NCBI RefSeq assembly: GCF_001949145.1
Contig: NW_019091398.1
Coordinates: forward strand, 90,947-154,946
Length of the DNA stretch: 64,000 nucleotides
Origin: Acanthaster planci
Lineage: Eukaryota > Echinodermata > Asteroidea > Valvatida > Acanthasteridae
Reading direction: 5' to 3'
The notes beneath the pieces are model-generated. The model was not told where the DNA came from and made no database searches. It saw nothing but the letters and a program-made list of their open reading frames with translations. The translations under genes and the position numbers were made by a program. Of the stretch, positions 48,536 to 60,500 are shown piece by piece (position 1 is the first letter of the stretch; the number at the start of each line of letters is the position of its first letter).

Positions 48536-49315
48536 AAGTTAACAGAGGTGGCAGCAAGTCATTAAGTGCAAGTCCAAGTCAAGTCACAAGTCATTATGTG
48601 CAAAGTCCAAGGCAAGTCACAAGTCATTAGGTCCAGTCACAAGTCAAGCCACAAGTCATTTGGTCACAGGGCAAGTCAAGTCAAGAGTCATTTGGTCTAA
48701 ACACAAGTCAAGTCACAAGTCTCTTTGTCCAAGCACAAGTCAAGCTGCACATTATTTTCTTCTGTTGTAATAAGCAAAAATCAGGCGTCAACTTACGAAG
48801 TTACGAGTTTCGGACAGCTGAACACCTTTTCTCCAATCATTTTGACAATGCCTCCGTCATTCCCTTTTTCACTTGTGTTGTAATTACTACCATTGCAGTT
48901 TACCATATACGTGTCATATATTGGATCTCTGTTTAATTTAATAAATGTACTTTGCAAGGTGGAAATAAGCGGCGAGATGAAATGATGACATATTGAGGGC
49001 GCTGTTTATCCTAGTCACGCGTCAACGAAAAGTGTAGCAGTATATTATTGCTGCCCTGATCCACAGCTGCAGCTGGGTGAAGTAGAAGCTGCGCAAGCCG
49101 AAGTCCTTTTTTATGCACGTCAGGCGTAAACTGAATAGATTAATTAAAAATATATGGAGCCACTTTTGCAAGCCCAAGTCAAGTTACAAATCAAAGCTGG
49201 TATTTACAAGTCAAGTCACAAAAATAGCGAAACGAGTCCGACTCGAGTCCAAGTCACATGACTCGAATCAGCAACTCTGCAAGTTAAACACACAACTCGT
49301 AAGTCTGCACTGTAC
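48536..49315 (+). repeat. Tandem AAGTCAAGTCACAAGTC arrays
   Basis: Two arrays (48550-48760 and 49165-49315) are built from CAAGTCAAGTCACAAGTCAT units with variants such as GAGTCCGACTCGAGTCCAAG. They are in the same orientation and flank about 400 bases of unlike sequence. Such AAGTC/GAGTC arrays often form the ends of DNA transposons, which is a guess here. Confidence 0.5.
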
Positions 49316-50211
49316 CTTTGCCTCTGCAACCTACCGGTTCTGTTCATGATCTCCAACGAATTCAAACCCACCAAGAAAATTTGTAGACCTACTGTGTGTC
49401 AAGCCGGGCACAGTCAGTTAACGTCAGATTTTCTTACCCGAAAAAGCTGCTGGGGTGGGTTTTTTGTCCCTCCCAAATTTTTCAACTCTGCAATTTAGTT
49501 ATGACGCCGATAAAATATGTAGAGGCACAGCTCTTGAGTTTAGGCATTGGTATTCCACTCCCCCCCCCATTTTTTCAACTGCCCTGGTAAAAATTTTGGC
49601 GTGTTCCCACACGTCAACCGGTTCACAGGTCCATAACGTATAAAGACCTTTTTCCAGGGATGTCACGATAGTGCTGGACCTGTGATGTGTTGTGATGGTA
49701 ATGAATGCATAGTAGTGTGATAGTAATCTACCTATTCAAGATAAACTAGTAAAGCATGCAGCGTTCGCACATGTGCTTGCACGTGGTTGAATCTGCCCGT
49801 AGGAATATTTGCGATCACCGTGGCCAAGGCGATCCAGACGTGGTGGTATTGGTTACATTTAGTCACGTGGGTGAAAAAGTCTATGGGTGCGTTCGATTAG
49901 CTTACACGTGTAAGTCAAACTTACACGAGAGCGTTCGTTTAGCCATCACGTGATCCTCGTGCCTGCCCTGGTGTCAGCCACTACTACCCCAGCTGGCGAG
50001 CGGGTCTCTGGAGGCTGCCCGAGTGTAATGACGTCACGGTGTTTATTGCCAATGGTTTCGATACAAAGGAGTTGCTAATTGTAACCTTTTCTCTTCTGTA
50101 CCTATGGTTGAACACTCCCTAACAAATCGGCCTACCCAAAGAGGAGAGGTCGTTTCTCCCCTTAGCTCTTTTGTACATGGTGTAGGCTCCCCAATTCAAT
50201 TCTAATTACTC

Positions 50212-50290
50212 ATAGTTGGGGGATGGGCTTTGAATCTCCCCCCCCCCATACGCACAGGTTTTAATGATGAGCAAAAAAACCTAAAGCTAA
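50212..50290 (+). repeat. Dispersed G/C-run repeat, second copy
   Basis: It matches 39175-39292 in order and orientation: GGGGGATGGGCTTTGAATC, a C run, then GATGAGCAAAAAAACCTAAA. Confidence 0.5.
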
Positions 50291-50479
50291 AGTTAAAGTC
50301 TCCGGTAAGACTGAGCTACATTATGTGAGTTCATTTTGTTTCCTAAATCCAAGAAAGATTGACCAAGGTTATCGATAGGCCTAGCATCCCCATTGGTATC
50401 GCTTGGTGAACGATAGAACACTCCAACGATGAGGGGCTTGCATCCCTTCACCCTAGTATCAGTTCAAAGTATTTCACCA

Positions 50480-51290
50480 TTTCTTCCAGAATTACAAGTG
50501 TTTGTAACAAAGTCCCCTTTTACTAATTGGACCCCCCCCTCCGATAGTAGCTGACTCCTGGTCTTTCCGAAAGATTGTGTGATTGACAGGAAATACTTCA
50601 CCATTGCCGACACTCGAATCTAACCACGATTCAGTTCCGCATACAAAATCAGGTTTAGTACTTTCGATAAGAACTGCCAAATCACCAACTTTGGAGCGTA
50701 GGCCACGACAATTCGTTAGTACAATTAAGGACCTACTCTTGCATGTGTTTTCTTAACCTGTTTACACTGTCTCTTAACTTCCCTCGTTAACGCATGATCT
50801 AAGTTAGGTGACTCAGAAACTGATGAATTACTATTGCTATCCAAAGCTTGACATGAGTTTTCGGTATACACTTCCGAAAACAATAAACCTGAAAAGTTCA
50901 ATTCACTACAAGATGGACAAATCCAGTTGCAACTTGAATTCATGAGGGAAAGTACAGTTCATCATTCATACTACAACAAGCACAGTGCAGCCATTTATCA
51001 CAGCTATCACATTGCACCGCATGGTGGTGCTCAGAAAGAACATCACCATCGCACACACTTTATGGAGCACAGCAGTCAGGACAATACCATGGTGTTGAAT
51101 TCATCACAATATTATTTGCTTCGGCAGAGTTAATCCCAGCACACTTCTGATGAAGATATGCTTGGCAAGTTGGCAGTCAAAACATCGTAGAACGACATGA
51201 CAGACCACTCTTGCTTCTAGGTGTTGAAACAGGTCCTGGGTTAAGCTGAACATTCCAGCACATTTAATCAATCCAAAAATAATAATCTTT
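50480..51290 (-). mobile_element. LINE 5' fragment: PHD-like fingers and endonuclease start, inactive
   Basis: Read leftwards, broken frames encode first LHQKCAGINSAEANNIV and WYCPDCCA, then AVQCDSCDKWLHCACC, then MNSSCNWICPSCSELNFSG, which together look like one or two PHD-type zinc fingers. They are followed by LIESTKPDFVCGTESWLDSS and VNHTIFRKDQES, the opening of the AP-type endonuclease of a non-LTR retrotransposon. PHD fingers before the endonuclease are known in some CR1/L2-like LINEs. Several stops and shifts show that it is dead, and the RT part is absent. Confidence 0.75.
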
Positions 51291-51360
51291 GAGTCAAATG
51301 TCGACAACAGCTACGGCTATACAGATCAATACGAATACAGTTACAGTTACAATTTACAGT

Positions 51361-51559
51361 TTAAGGTGGAAAGCTTGCGGTAGTACCATGCAAGGATACG
51401 ATATCTTTAATTGTATGTATGGTTCTGAAAAGAACCACAGACGACGTACAGAGCATACTGTCCGAAACGTTGAGTTCCTCACGGTTCTTTTCAGAACCAT
51501 ACAGACTCACTAAGAGATCGTCTCCTTGCATGGTGCTACTGCAAGCTTTCCACCTTAGT
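51361..51559. mobile_element. Hairpin MITE with GGTTCTGAAAAGAACC
   Basis: The left arm TTAAGGTGGAAAGCTTGCGG and the right arm (reverse complement CTAAGGTGGAAAGCTTGCAG) pair over about 80 bases, through CATGCAAGGA and TATGGTTCTGAAAAGAACC. The word GGTTCTGAAAAGAACC is itself nearly palindromic and occurs in both arms. It is non-coding. Confidence 0.65.
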
Positions 51560-54500
51560 TGTCTGTCACCATGAATAGCTTGAAATCCCAACTTACAGTT
51601 TGTGATCCTGCGCCACTATATCCCACGTTACCAAGTCAGGGCAGCCCAGGCGTTGTGCCGGCGCCTGCAAAACTCGTATCTAATGCCCTAACATTAAACA
51701 AACCCACTATCAATCTTGCAGTCACAAAAATAAGAAGCGCATTGTTGAAGTTGATGTGGTGGCGAAGAGTGGCCATAATAAAGTCTTAGAATCCTTATCC
51801 AGCATGAAGAAAATAAATTTACAAGATGGCAGCCCGCAAAATGGCGGCCCGCAGATCAAAAGTCAGGAGAACCCTGCGAAATTTCCAAACTGAGATGAAT
51901 CTTAAGTTGCACTTTGAAGACAGGGTATTAAATTGTTCAAAATTGAGTTAAAAACACATCTAAAGTCAAAAATAATATCCACGGAGGTCATAAATTCAGA
52001 TAGCATTACACGAAAGATTAAAAATTGGATGACTTGATGCCGTAAAAGACTTGATCCAAGACGAAAGCGGCCTGGCCACCTGCGTCAGCGTTGCACAGCA
52101 TCGCACTACCGCACTGATCACTTCATGTCGAGGTCAGGATAGAAAAATGATTAAAATCCATCCAAATAAACACAAAATCCAAAAAGAATGTCACAAATCG
52201 AACAAACGTGGGTTAAAAGTCCTTTATTAATAGGATAAAAACACTGATGGCGATTCAAAAGACCACATTTTAAGCGATTTCCTTAGCCCAGACCGAGAAC
52301 AAAAACTTCACGTCCTTCCACACGCATAGCGCCATAAGGACGAAATTAAAAGAAGTATACATATATAGGACAAAACATTTGACGAAGGTTTAAAGGACAA
52401 AAAAGTAATAAATATACGGAAAAAAACATATATAAAGACAAAACTAATAAATATAGAACGAACTATAGAGCACGAAACTAAAAATATAGAACAAAAGTAA
52501 TAAATACGACGAAGCGCCACCACCTCGCTGCGACGCCAGACCAGTTATGATATAAGGCAAAATATATACTTTGTAGAACAGAAACAATAGCCGCAATGAG
52601 GTGATTACATGTTCCAAAAAGTGAAATTTAGCAAGGAAAATTCCGAAGCATTTACTTAGAAAACAGATTTTATTTCAGACAATGAGGTTTGTGCAAATTA
52701 AGAGCATTAACTGTTGTCCATGTAACTGTAGCCCTAATTCTGTATCGAGCATGGCTTGCGCCCGGCACGACGGGTACGTAGAGATGGCGCTTCGTCATTA
52801 TATTTTACGCGCATGCGTGTACCCGGCATGTTACACTGCGACACGACATACCTGGGAGATTCGTTCGTCCCATTTCGTGCCTAGTATAGCGGCTTTGAGG
52901 GCCTTCTTGGAACTAGTCTCAGCAATGAAGAGGACGACGCTCCCAGCTCTGAATACTGAACCCGGCGGTTGCTATGTGGTGCAACTTATTTTGGTGTGAT
53001 CTAATCAGATCGCTTGTCAAGAATTCATCCGGGTCAGGGGTTGCATAAACACAACACAGTATGCATGAAAATCAGCTGACAACGAACAGAGATCAAGTTT
53101 CAAAAACATGGTCTTATTTGAGAATGAAACAAACCAATCTTAAAAACACTGGTACTAAAATATTCAGATTGAAATACTTTACAATTTTACATGCACTGTA
53201 GTGCAGACGAAAACATGTACTGATATGTTAAAAGGGAATGATGACAAACATCATCAGAAGGAAAAAAATAGACACGACTATCTTACAAAATAACATGTAA
53301 GACATTTAAACCAGATATATTGCAAACGCGCTGTGGTGTAGCCCATTCTAACCGTGTATTAACATTGCACGTATTCTCAAGCTGGTTTCCTGAGCATTAT
53401 TTGGGTCGCCCGGGAGTGTGCGTGGTTTCGAATTTATTGAACCGCAGGTGCAAGGCCTCCAGAATATGTAGGAAATATAAAGATACAACGGCACTGAGTA
53501 CACAGTGTTCATAAATACATGTACATACGTTGGGTACGGGCAAAACCCGTTATATAAGTCACAGTGAGCAAAACGTAGTACTGATGTATAATAATACATG
53601 AGTTCACACAAACTTTTACTTATTTACATGTACTATCTCCCATATGGAATATATTTTTGAGGTTAGTCAATTTCACACTAAACTGCATTATCAGGAAAGC
53701 TTCAATGTAATATTTCATTTTGCCTACATGAACAAACAGAAGACCCTGTGCGATGAACTGCACACTGAAATTGGAAGTGCTATTATCATAGTAATGGCCA
53801 ATCAGGTATTGAATAAGAAGTGGTCACAACCGACCACAGGTGTCCCACTCGTCTGCTGTTCTTATACCAGCAGGGTTAGCAGTGTTAATCGACTCTCCTT
53901 ACACACTGTAAATGATTGACTGAATTTTAATTTCGGTTTGAATTGTAAGGCAGTGCTTTACACAAATATTTCCATATGAAAGAACTAATATTAAGTATTA
54001 TTTGAAACCTTTACAAGCAAACAGGGATAGTTTTCACTCTAATGACCACTACTATTGAATACGTATACCAGTACATGTGTAAAAAGGCTGCTTAACAAAT
54101 ATAATTCAAGAAGTTTAAATGTGAATAAAAATATAATACACTCACACCCATTCGGTTTATTCTGTGAATACTGAATTTAGTCAAGTCTGCTATAGATTTT
54201 AAAACGACACAGCAACAAATTATTTACAAGAAGATCTGTAGACTGAAGCCTGAAATATACTCTGGTAAAAAAGTAAAATGAACAAGTGTCCTCTGACAGT
54301 TTGGATTACACATTAAATGGAACTACATACCCAATGATGATATTACAACAAATCTTATATTCCTTAAAAATAAAAATCCTTGCTACTGATCAACTGAAAA
54401 GTTGACCTTGATCATTTGAATCTCAATGTCCTAAAGTGTGCGGGAAAACAACTTGCCATAAATTCTACTGAAATTACAAGCAGTGCAAACTTAGATCTGA

Positions 54501-54592
54501 CCAGTTCCTTACATTAATTTGATGTTTGATGCTGGGTCCACTCAAGAAATTTTACAACCCCCAGCATCTTGACACAGAGCCAACTGCATCAT
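51560..54592. other. Region downstream of tetraspan 4
   Basis: No gene was recognised. AT-rich pieces with repeated ATAAATATA words occur at 52330-52510. The right part probably contains the 3' UTR of tetraspan 4; an AATAAA on the minus strand lies near 54160, about 430 bases after its stop. Confidence 0.4.
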
Positions 54593-57500
54593 TTATTTAG
54601 CAAGTGGCTGGTAGTGATGTTCAGTGGGCGGGGCCTGGGGTGCAGCCTGGGGTGCAGCCTGGGCTGGAGCCTGTCCTTGAGGGGGAGGCAGATACTGTCC
54701 CTGAGGAGTCGTGAACACTTGCTGGGTAGAGTAGGCTACTTGTCGGGATGCAGTAAGGAGGACACAATAGGAAATAACATGTCACCCAGGCGGATTCTTT
54801 AACGTAGGTCTAAATCCTTTTGGAATGACCTTGTGACTTTTTATTCAGATTTTTCAGACAGTAAAAATTATAAAAACTAACGAAAAGCACTAAAAAGAAA
54901 GCTTAGTTTACATTAGAAGTAGCTTACCAAACTGAGGCTGGCCTGGTGCAGAATAATAAGCTACCGCTCCCTGAGGTTGACCAGCAACAACAACGTGTGG
55001 ATGAGCTTGGTAGTGAATCTATCGTAACAAGACAGCATATCAACAGACTTGAGATTAAATAGACAGAGCACCTGCATTTCATACTACATGTACATCCAAG
55101 AGGAGCTATGCCCCCACCATGAATCCAAAATTCATTTTAGAAAAAACACGACTGAAGGGCAATTGCATTTCCCTTCCCTTCTTCCAAAAGCATGTAAGAA
55201 GGCACAAGGTTTGATTTGCCTCACTGCTTAAAAGGCCAAAACAGGTGTCATAAAGAACTCCCATTTTTTTTAGTTCCCCCAAACAAATCAGGACTTAAAA
55301 ATTTTGGTGATGGATCCGTTGTTGGGAAACTCCTATTGGCACCACACCATGGCACCTCTTCTTGTAAAGTTTGGGCAACATACTTTGTGTGGATATATTT
55401 CATTTGCAGCCAGAAGGAACTGGCACACCTATTCATTGTTCCAACTCAGTCGGCTAGAATATGTAAAAACACATTCTAGTGATGTTGAACAAGGACTCTG
55501 TTCGGCATACAGTTGTGGTCAAACCTGTTACTGTACATGGATTCTTATTGGGGCAACTTACCACAGTACTGCTTGGCGTTGAACAGCAGACAGCGCTGCA
55601 GGTCACACTAGCACCAACAATGGCGATAATGAACTCTGCAACAGCCAGGATAACCAGCATAGCATCTACAGCCACTCGGCCGGTCTGTCGATCAAAGAAA
55701 CAAATGTGGTCTGTTAGATTTGTCCTTCGAAGCATGAGGAACTGGTTATTTTTCCTGTTATTTTCTATACAAGCCACGCAAGTGAACTGTGACACAAGCC
55801 TTTCTTTGTCATTGTTCACTGATATTTGTCACTGGCTCTGTACTAGGACTTGCAAAGGGTCTTTTGATGAACTCACCCACCACAATAGTCTGCCAAGACT
55901 GCAGAATAGGCACAAAGATGCCCAAACACCCCCCCCTATACCGAGCACTTTGGGCCCGGAATTTGTTCACCCCTTAACAAAATACATGTACATATCATTT
56001 TGTACTGCAACACACTGTCAGTGGCCTTATATTGCAAAAGCCCAGAAAAGAAGTCTACAAGTAACCAAAGCGTCCAAACTCTTATCTGATTTGATGATTT
56101 GATTTGATTTGACTTTTGATTGTCAATGACTAAAATACCTCATTACATCCGTAGTAATAGTAGCAGCTTCCTGCGTCCACAGCTACTGCTGTAGCACTGA
56201 AACCAATGACGGTACAGGCAGCAAAACACGCAAAGATGCACATCACCATGTAACCGATCGCCTATCAAATCAATGATGTCACCAATAATATAAGAAAAAA
56301 ATCTTAATATCTTAATGCTGCTCAATTTAGAACTATTCATTGGAAAATAAAGTTGGCAATTTTACTTTTGATTGTGACACAAAACCACCTTAGAGAGCAC
56401 TTACACAATCAGTGAACAGAAGTTAAACAGAGCAGTCTGCGTGGAATTAGGACCAAGGTACAAAATGGTGCATTTAAAGAACACTGAACTTCGCAAATGT
56501 CCATGAGGTGGATATGTTACTTACAGCACCCTGGTTTGCCTTCACTCCAGAGACTGTACCCAAGATGCCAGCAACGCAGTAGAACTGTACATCAAAGACG
56601 AACAAGAAAATAAAAACATCAATTTTATGCTGCATCCAAGCCAAGACCCGGGTCCTTGTAGACTGTTTCAATATAGTGACAAGGTGAAAAACATAAATTC
56701 TGGGGGAGCGGGTTGGCGTAGCGGTTCTTTCCTCGCTATGCACCAATNNNNNNNNNNNNNNNNNNNNNNNNNNNNNNNNNNNNNNNNNNNNNNNNNNNNN
56801 NNNNNNNNNNNNNNNNNNNNNNNNNNNNNNNNNNNNNNNNNNNNNNNNNNNNNNNNNNNNNNNNNNNNNNNNNNNNNNNNNNNNNNNNNNNNNNNNNNNN
56901 NNNNNNNNNNNNNNNNNNNNNNNNNNNNNNNNNNNNNNNNNNNNNNNNNNNNNNNNNNNNNNNNNNNNNNNNNNNNNNNNNNNNNNNNNNNNNNNNNNNN
57001 NNNNNNNNNNNNNNNNNNNNNNNNNNNNNNNNNNNNNNNNNNNNNNNNNNNNNNNNNNNNNNNNNNNNNNNNNNNNNNNNNNNNNNNNNNNNNNNNNNNN
57101 NNNNNNNNNNNNNNNNNNNNNNNNNNNNNNNNNNNNNNNNNNNNNNNNNNNNNNNNNNNNNNNNNNNNNNNNNNNNNNNNNNNNNNNNNNNNNNNNNNNN
57201 NNNNNNNNNNNNNNNNNNNNNNNNNNNNNNNNNNNNNNNNNNNNNNNNNNNNNNNNNNNNNNNNNNNNNNNNNNNNNNNNNNNNNNNNNNNNNNNNNNNN
57301 NNNNNNNNNNNNNNNNNNNNNNNNNNNNNNNNNNNNNNNNNNNNNNNNNNNNNNNNNNNNNNNNNNNNNNNNNNNNNNNNNNNNNNNNNNNNNNNNNNNN
57401 NNNNNNNNNNNNNNNNNNNNNNNNNNNNNNNNNNNNNNNNNNNNNNNNNNNNNNNNNNNNNNNNNNNNNNNNNNNNNNNNNNNNNNNNNNNNNNNNNNNN

Positions 57501-60500
57501 NNNNNNNNNNNNNNNNNNNNNNNNNNNNNNNNNNNNNNNNNNNNNNNNNNNNNNNNNNNNNNNNNNNNNNNNNNNNNNNNNNNNNNNNNNNNNNNNNNNN
57601 NNNNNNNNNNNNNNNNNNNNNNNNNNNNNNNNNNNNNNNNNNNNNNNNNNNNNNNNNNNNNNNNNNNNNNNNNNNNNNNNNNNNNNNNNNNNNNNNNNNN
57701 NNNNNNNNNNNNNNNNNNNNNNNNNNNNNNNCTAAAACTGGACCTTCTTCCTAACTCCGTAATGTGATGCTGATTAATAAAGTGTATGAATAAACGTACA
57801 GTTATTGGCGCAAATAGCCCGAGTTGCTGAAAGCGCCATTAAAACAAAACAACAACAACAACATAAATTCATGCCTTGTTCAATTTTAGTTGATTAGATT
57901 CTTTAACTGACCATTTATTCTTCACTTTTCAGAAATAATTGCAAATAATAATTATCTCCAATGTAAAGTGCACGGACAAAAACCTGCTACAAACTGCTGA
58001 GAGACAACAGTAACCTGAAATATACAATAACACAAGTTTAAAAGGTTGGACTCAAGGGCTTTGTGTATTGATCTTCAAAGGTCTATAAATGTTGGACTTT
58101 GAAAGAAAAATAGAAAAAGTTCCTTCCATACCCCTGAAAGTATGGTGACTAAAGTACAGATTGTTGAAAATGGAAGATGTACATGTAACAAGAAATGAAA
58201 GGAGAAAAACTGACTTTGTATTGAAACTGAAACAATATCAGACATGTCTTCACAGCAGGATCCCAATAAACGGCAAAAAAATTCCAATGGATTACTAGAA
58301 AAAAAGTACATACACTGTATGGGTTAATGTAGGTTTCCTACAAACCACCATGCCCGGAAATGGTTCATTTATCCTACATTCACATAGGCTTACAAGGCAC
58401 TTACCCCAAGACCACACCAAAAAGCGTGTCCGACGAAGTAAAAGTAGGCCTGAATGGCACAGGCAACAATGCCCAAGACAACGGTCAGACCTCCCAGTAC
58501 AATCTGCATGACTCCCGTCACTTTCATACTCTTCCAGTTGCCTGGCCTTGATTGGCCGCTTGAAACCACTTGTGCAGCCCCCTGCTGCACTGTCACCTAC
58601 ATGTAAGCAAGCACATAAAATGATACCAATAGTAGGAACATCAAGGGGTAGTGTTCTCTGAAAAAAAAACCTGAGTGCTACGTGCCCATGAACATAATCT
58701 TGACACAAAAAGTCTGTGAATGGCAAAAACTGCTTGAATTAAAAAAAAAAAGGACTAAAAACTGAATTCCAAAACATTGTTCTTGAGGGATGGGGAGCAG
58801 AGGGGGCCCCTTATAACTATGACAACCTGAACCCATCTGGTCACAACCCTCAGCCAACTTTCCCTCTCCAGCAATGTACATGTACACAAGCAAACAGACT
58901 TCTCAGTCGTCCAAATCACAAGAGGGCCATCGTCAATAATTTTAACAAGATCTTACTGGGTTTACTTTAGCACAATGAAGCATGCTTGAAAAACAAATTT
59001 GCCAATGCTCTTTGGAATGCATGTAGAATATAATTTAATACACTGAGTCCGTATACAAAGAAGTTTGATTATGAGTGCAATCAATGCATGTTCTTTGGAA
59101 ATAAGAATATGGCTGAGTCAGTTCCAATAATTCACTGTTGGAATATGCCTCCTTCAATTCGATCGAATATCCGACTATTCCATTTTATCGACCGGCAGAT
59201 TGATATACAAAATCAGTTGCAATAATGCACACAATGTAATAATCAGTATAATAGCTTCTCTCGTCTTGGAGTATCTCCAGCCACGATTTAGCAAGATTTA
59301 AGAGGCGAACAAGAGGAACATTTCTATACCTTTTAAATGCTTTAATATATAAATTAACGTTTTGAGTCGCAAGATTTCTGTCGCTTTTCATTTGACTCTG
59401 CTTGAAAAAACCTCCATAGTTCAATATTTCTCATTTAAAACAAAAGAATATTTTTCCCTTCCTTTTCACGAAGTTTTCATTTGAATACACAAATTTGGAA
59501 AATAGTATATTTTTTATAAAATACAGATATTCAACACAGCCCTGAATAAAAAAGTCACCTCAGCTGCTACAAAATTGAAACGTACCAGCAAAAAAAAAGG
59601 AAAAATACAATGGGTTTGAAGAATTGAATGAACTGACAAAACAGGCAAATGATGAACACTGAATAAACCAGCAACTCAATAGTGCAACATCTGATAGAAG
59701 TTAGGCAGAAAAGTACTCTAAAGCTGTGGGTAAAATTAACAATTGAGTTCATAACAACTTCTCCAGATAAACAGATATCTTTGCATAGACACTTGTCTTC
59801 GGTACTTGTAATCCACAAACCAACTGGGCATTTCCATTACTTTTTTATTTACTTTGACCATTTTTTAAAACAAGTATTAAATCTACTACATTCAAGAAAA
59901 CAGAGATCTTTATTTCCCAGACCTAGAAACCAAACAGAATCTTCAAATGTGGGTTAGTGTCATGAAAATAATTTCCCATTTCCAATCTATGAAAAGGCAA
60001 TGATTGTTATGTGTACAAATGCCTGGGTGTACCTGTTGGTGTGTGTACCAGTGTTTAACTGGTACTGGTGTGAATAACCATGGAGGAATAACCAGCTACT
60101 CCTGGATGCCTTGAGTATTATGTTTGTGCAGTGTGCATGCAGTGTACAATAATAACAGTACTCTCCTGTCTGGACTATCAGTTTGCACTAAAGCCTTGGG
60201 TGGGCCTGGCATGACCTTGAATTGCATTTCATAACAGTAACAAATGTCATCGGTATTATTAAAATGAGATTTGAATTAAATGCTACATGTATTTCACTTA
60301 CACGTATGTACATGTATATATGTAAAGTTGTTTCCTAGGCAATTTTATTTCTTATTTCTGTCACACTGATTGCAAGATGGTGGGTATAAATTTATCACAA
60401 CTATCTATCCTAGTTATTCTGAATTAAGCTTTGCCTTCACAGTAAAATGCACTGAAGAGGAACTTGAGGGATTAATGAGTAACCATGTGTACTTGTTTCT

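Noticed and set aside
55479-56102. 207-residue plus-strand frame
   Set aside because: It is the reverse of tetraspan 4 exon 5 and intron sequence and has no domain.
56627-57754. 375-residue frame across the N run
   Set aside because: It exists only because N has no stops; the flanks are a SINE.
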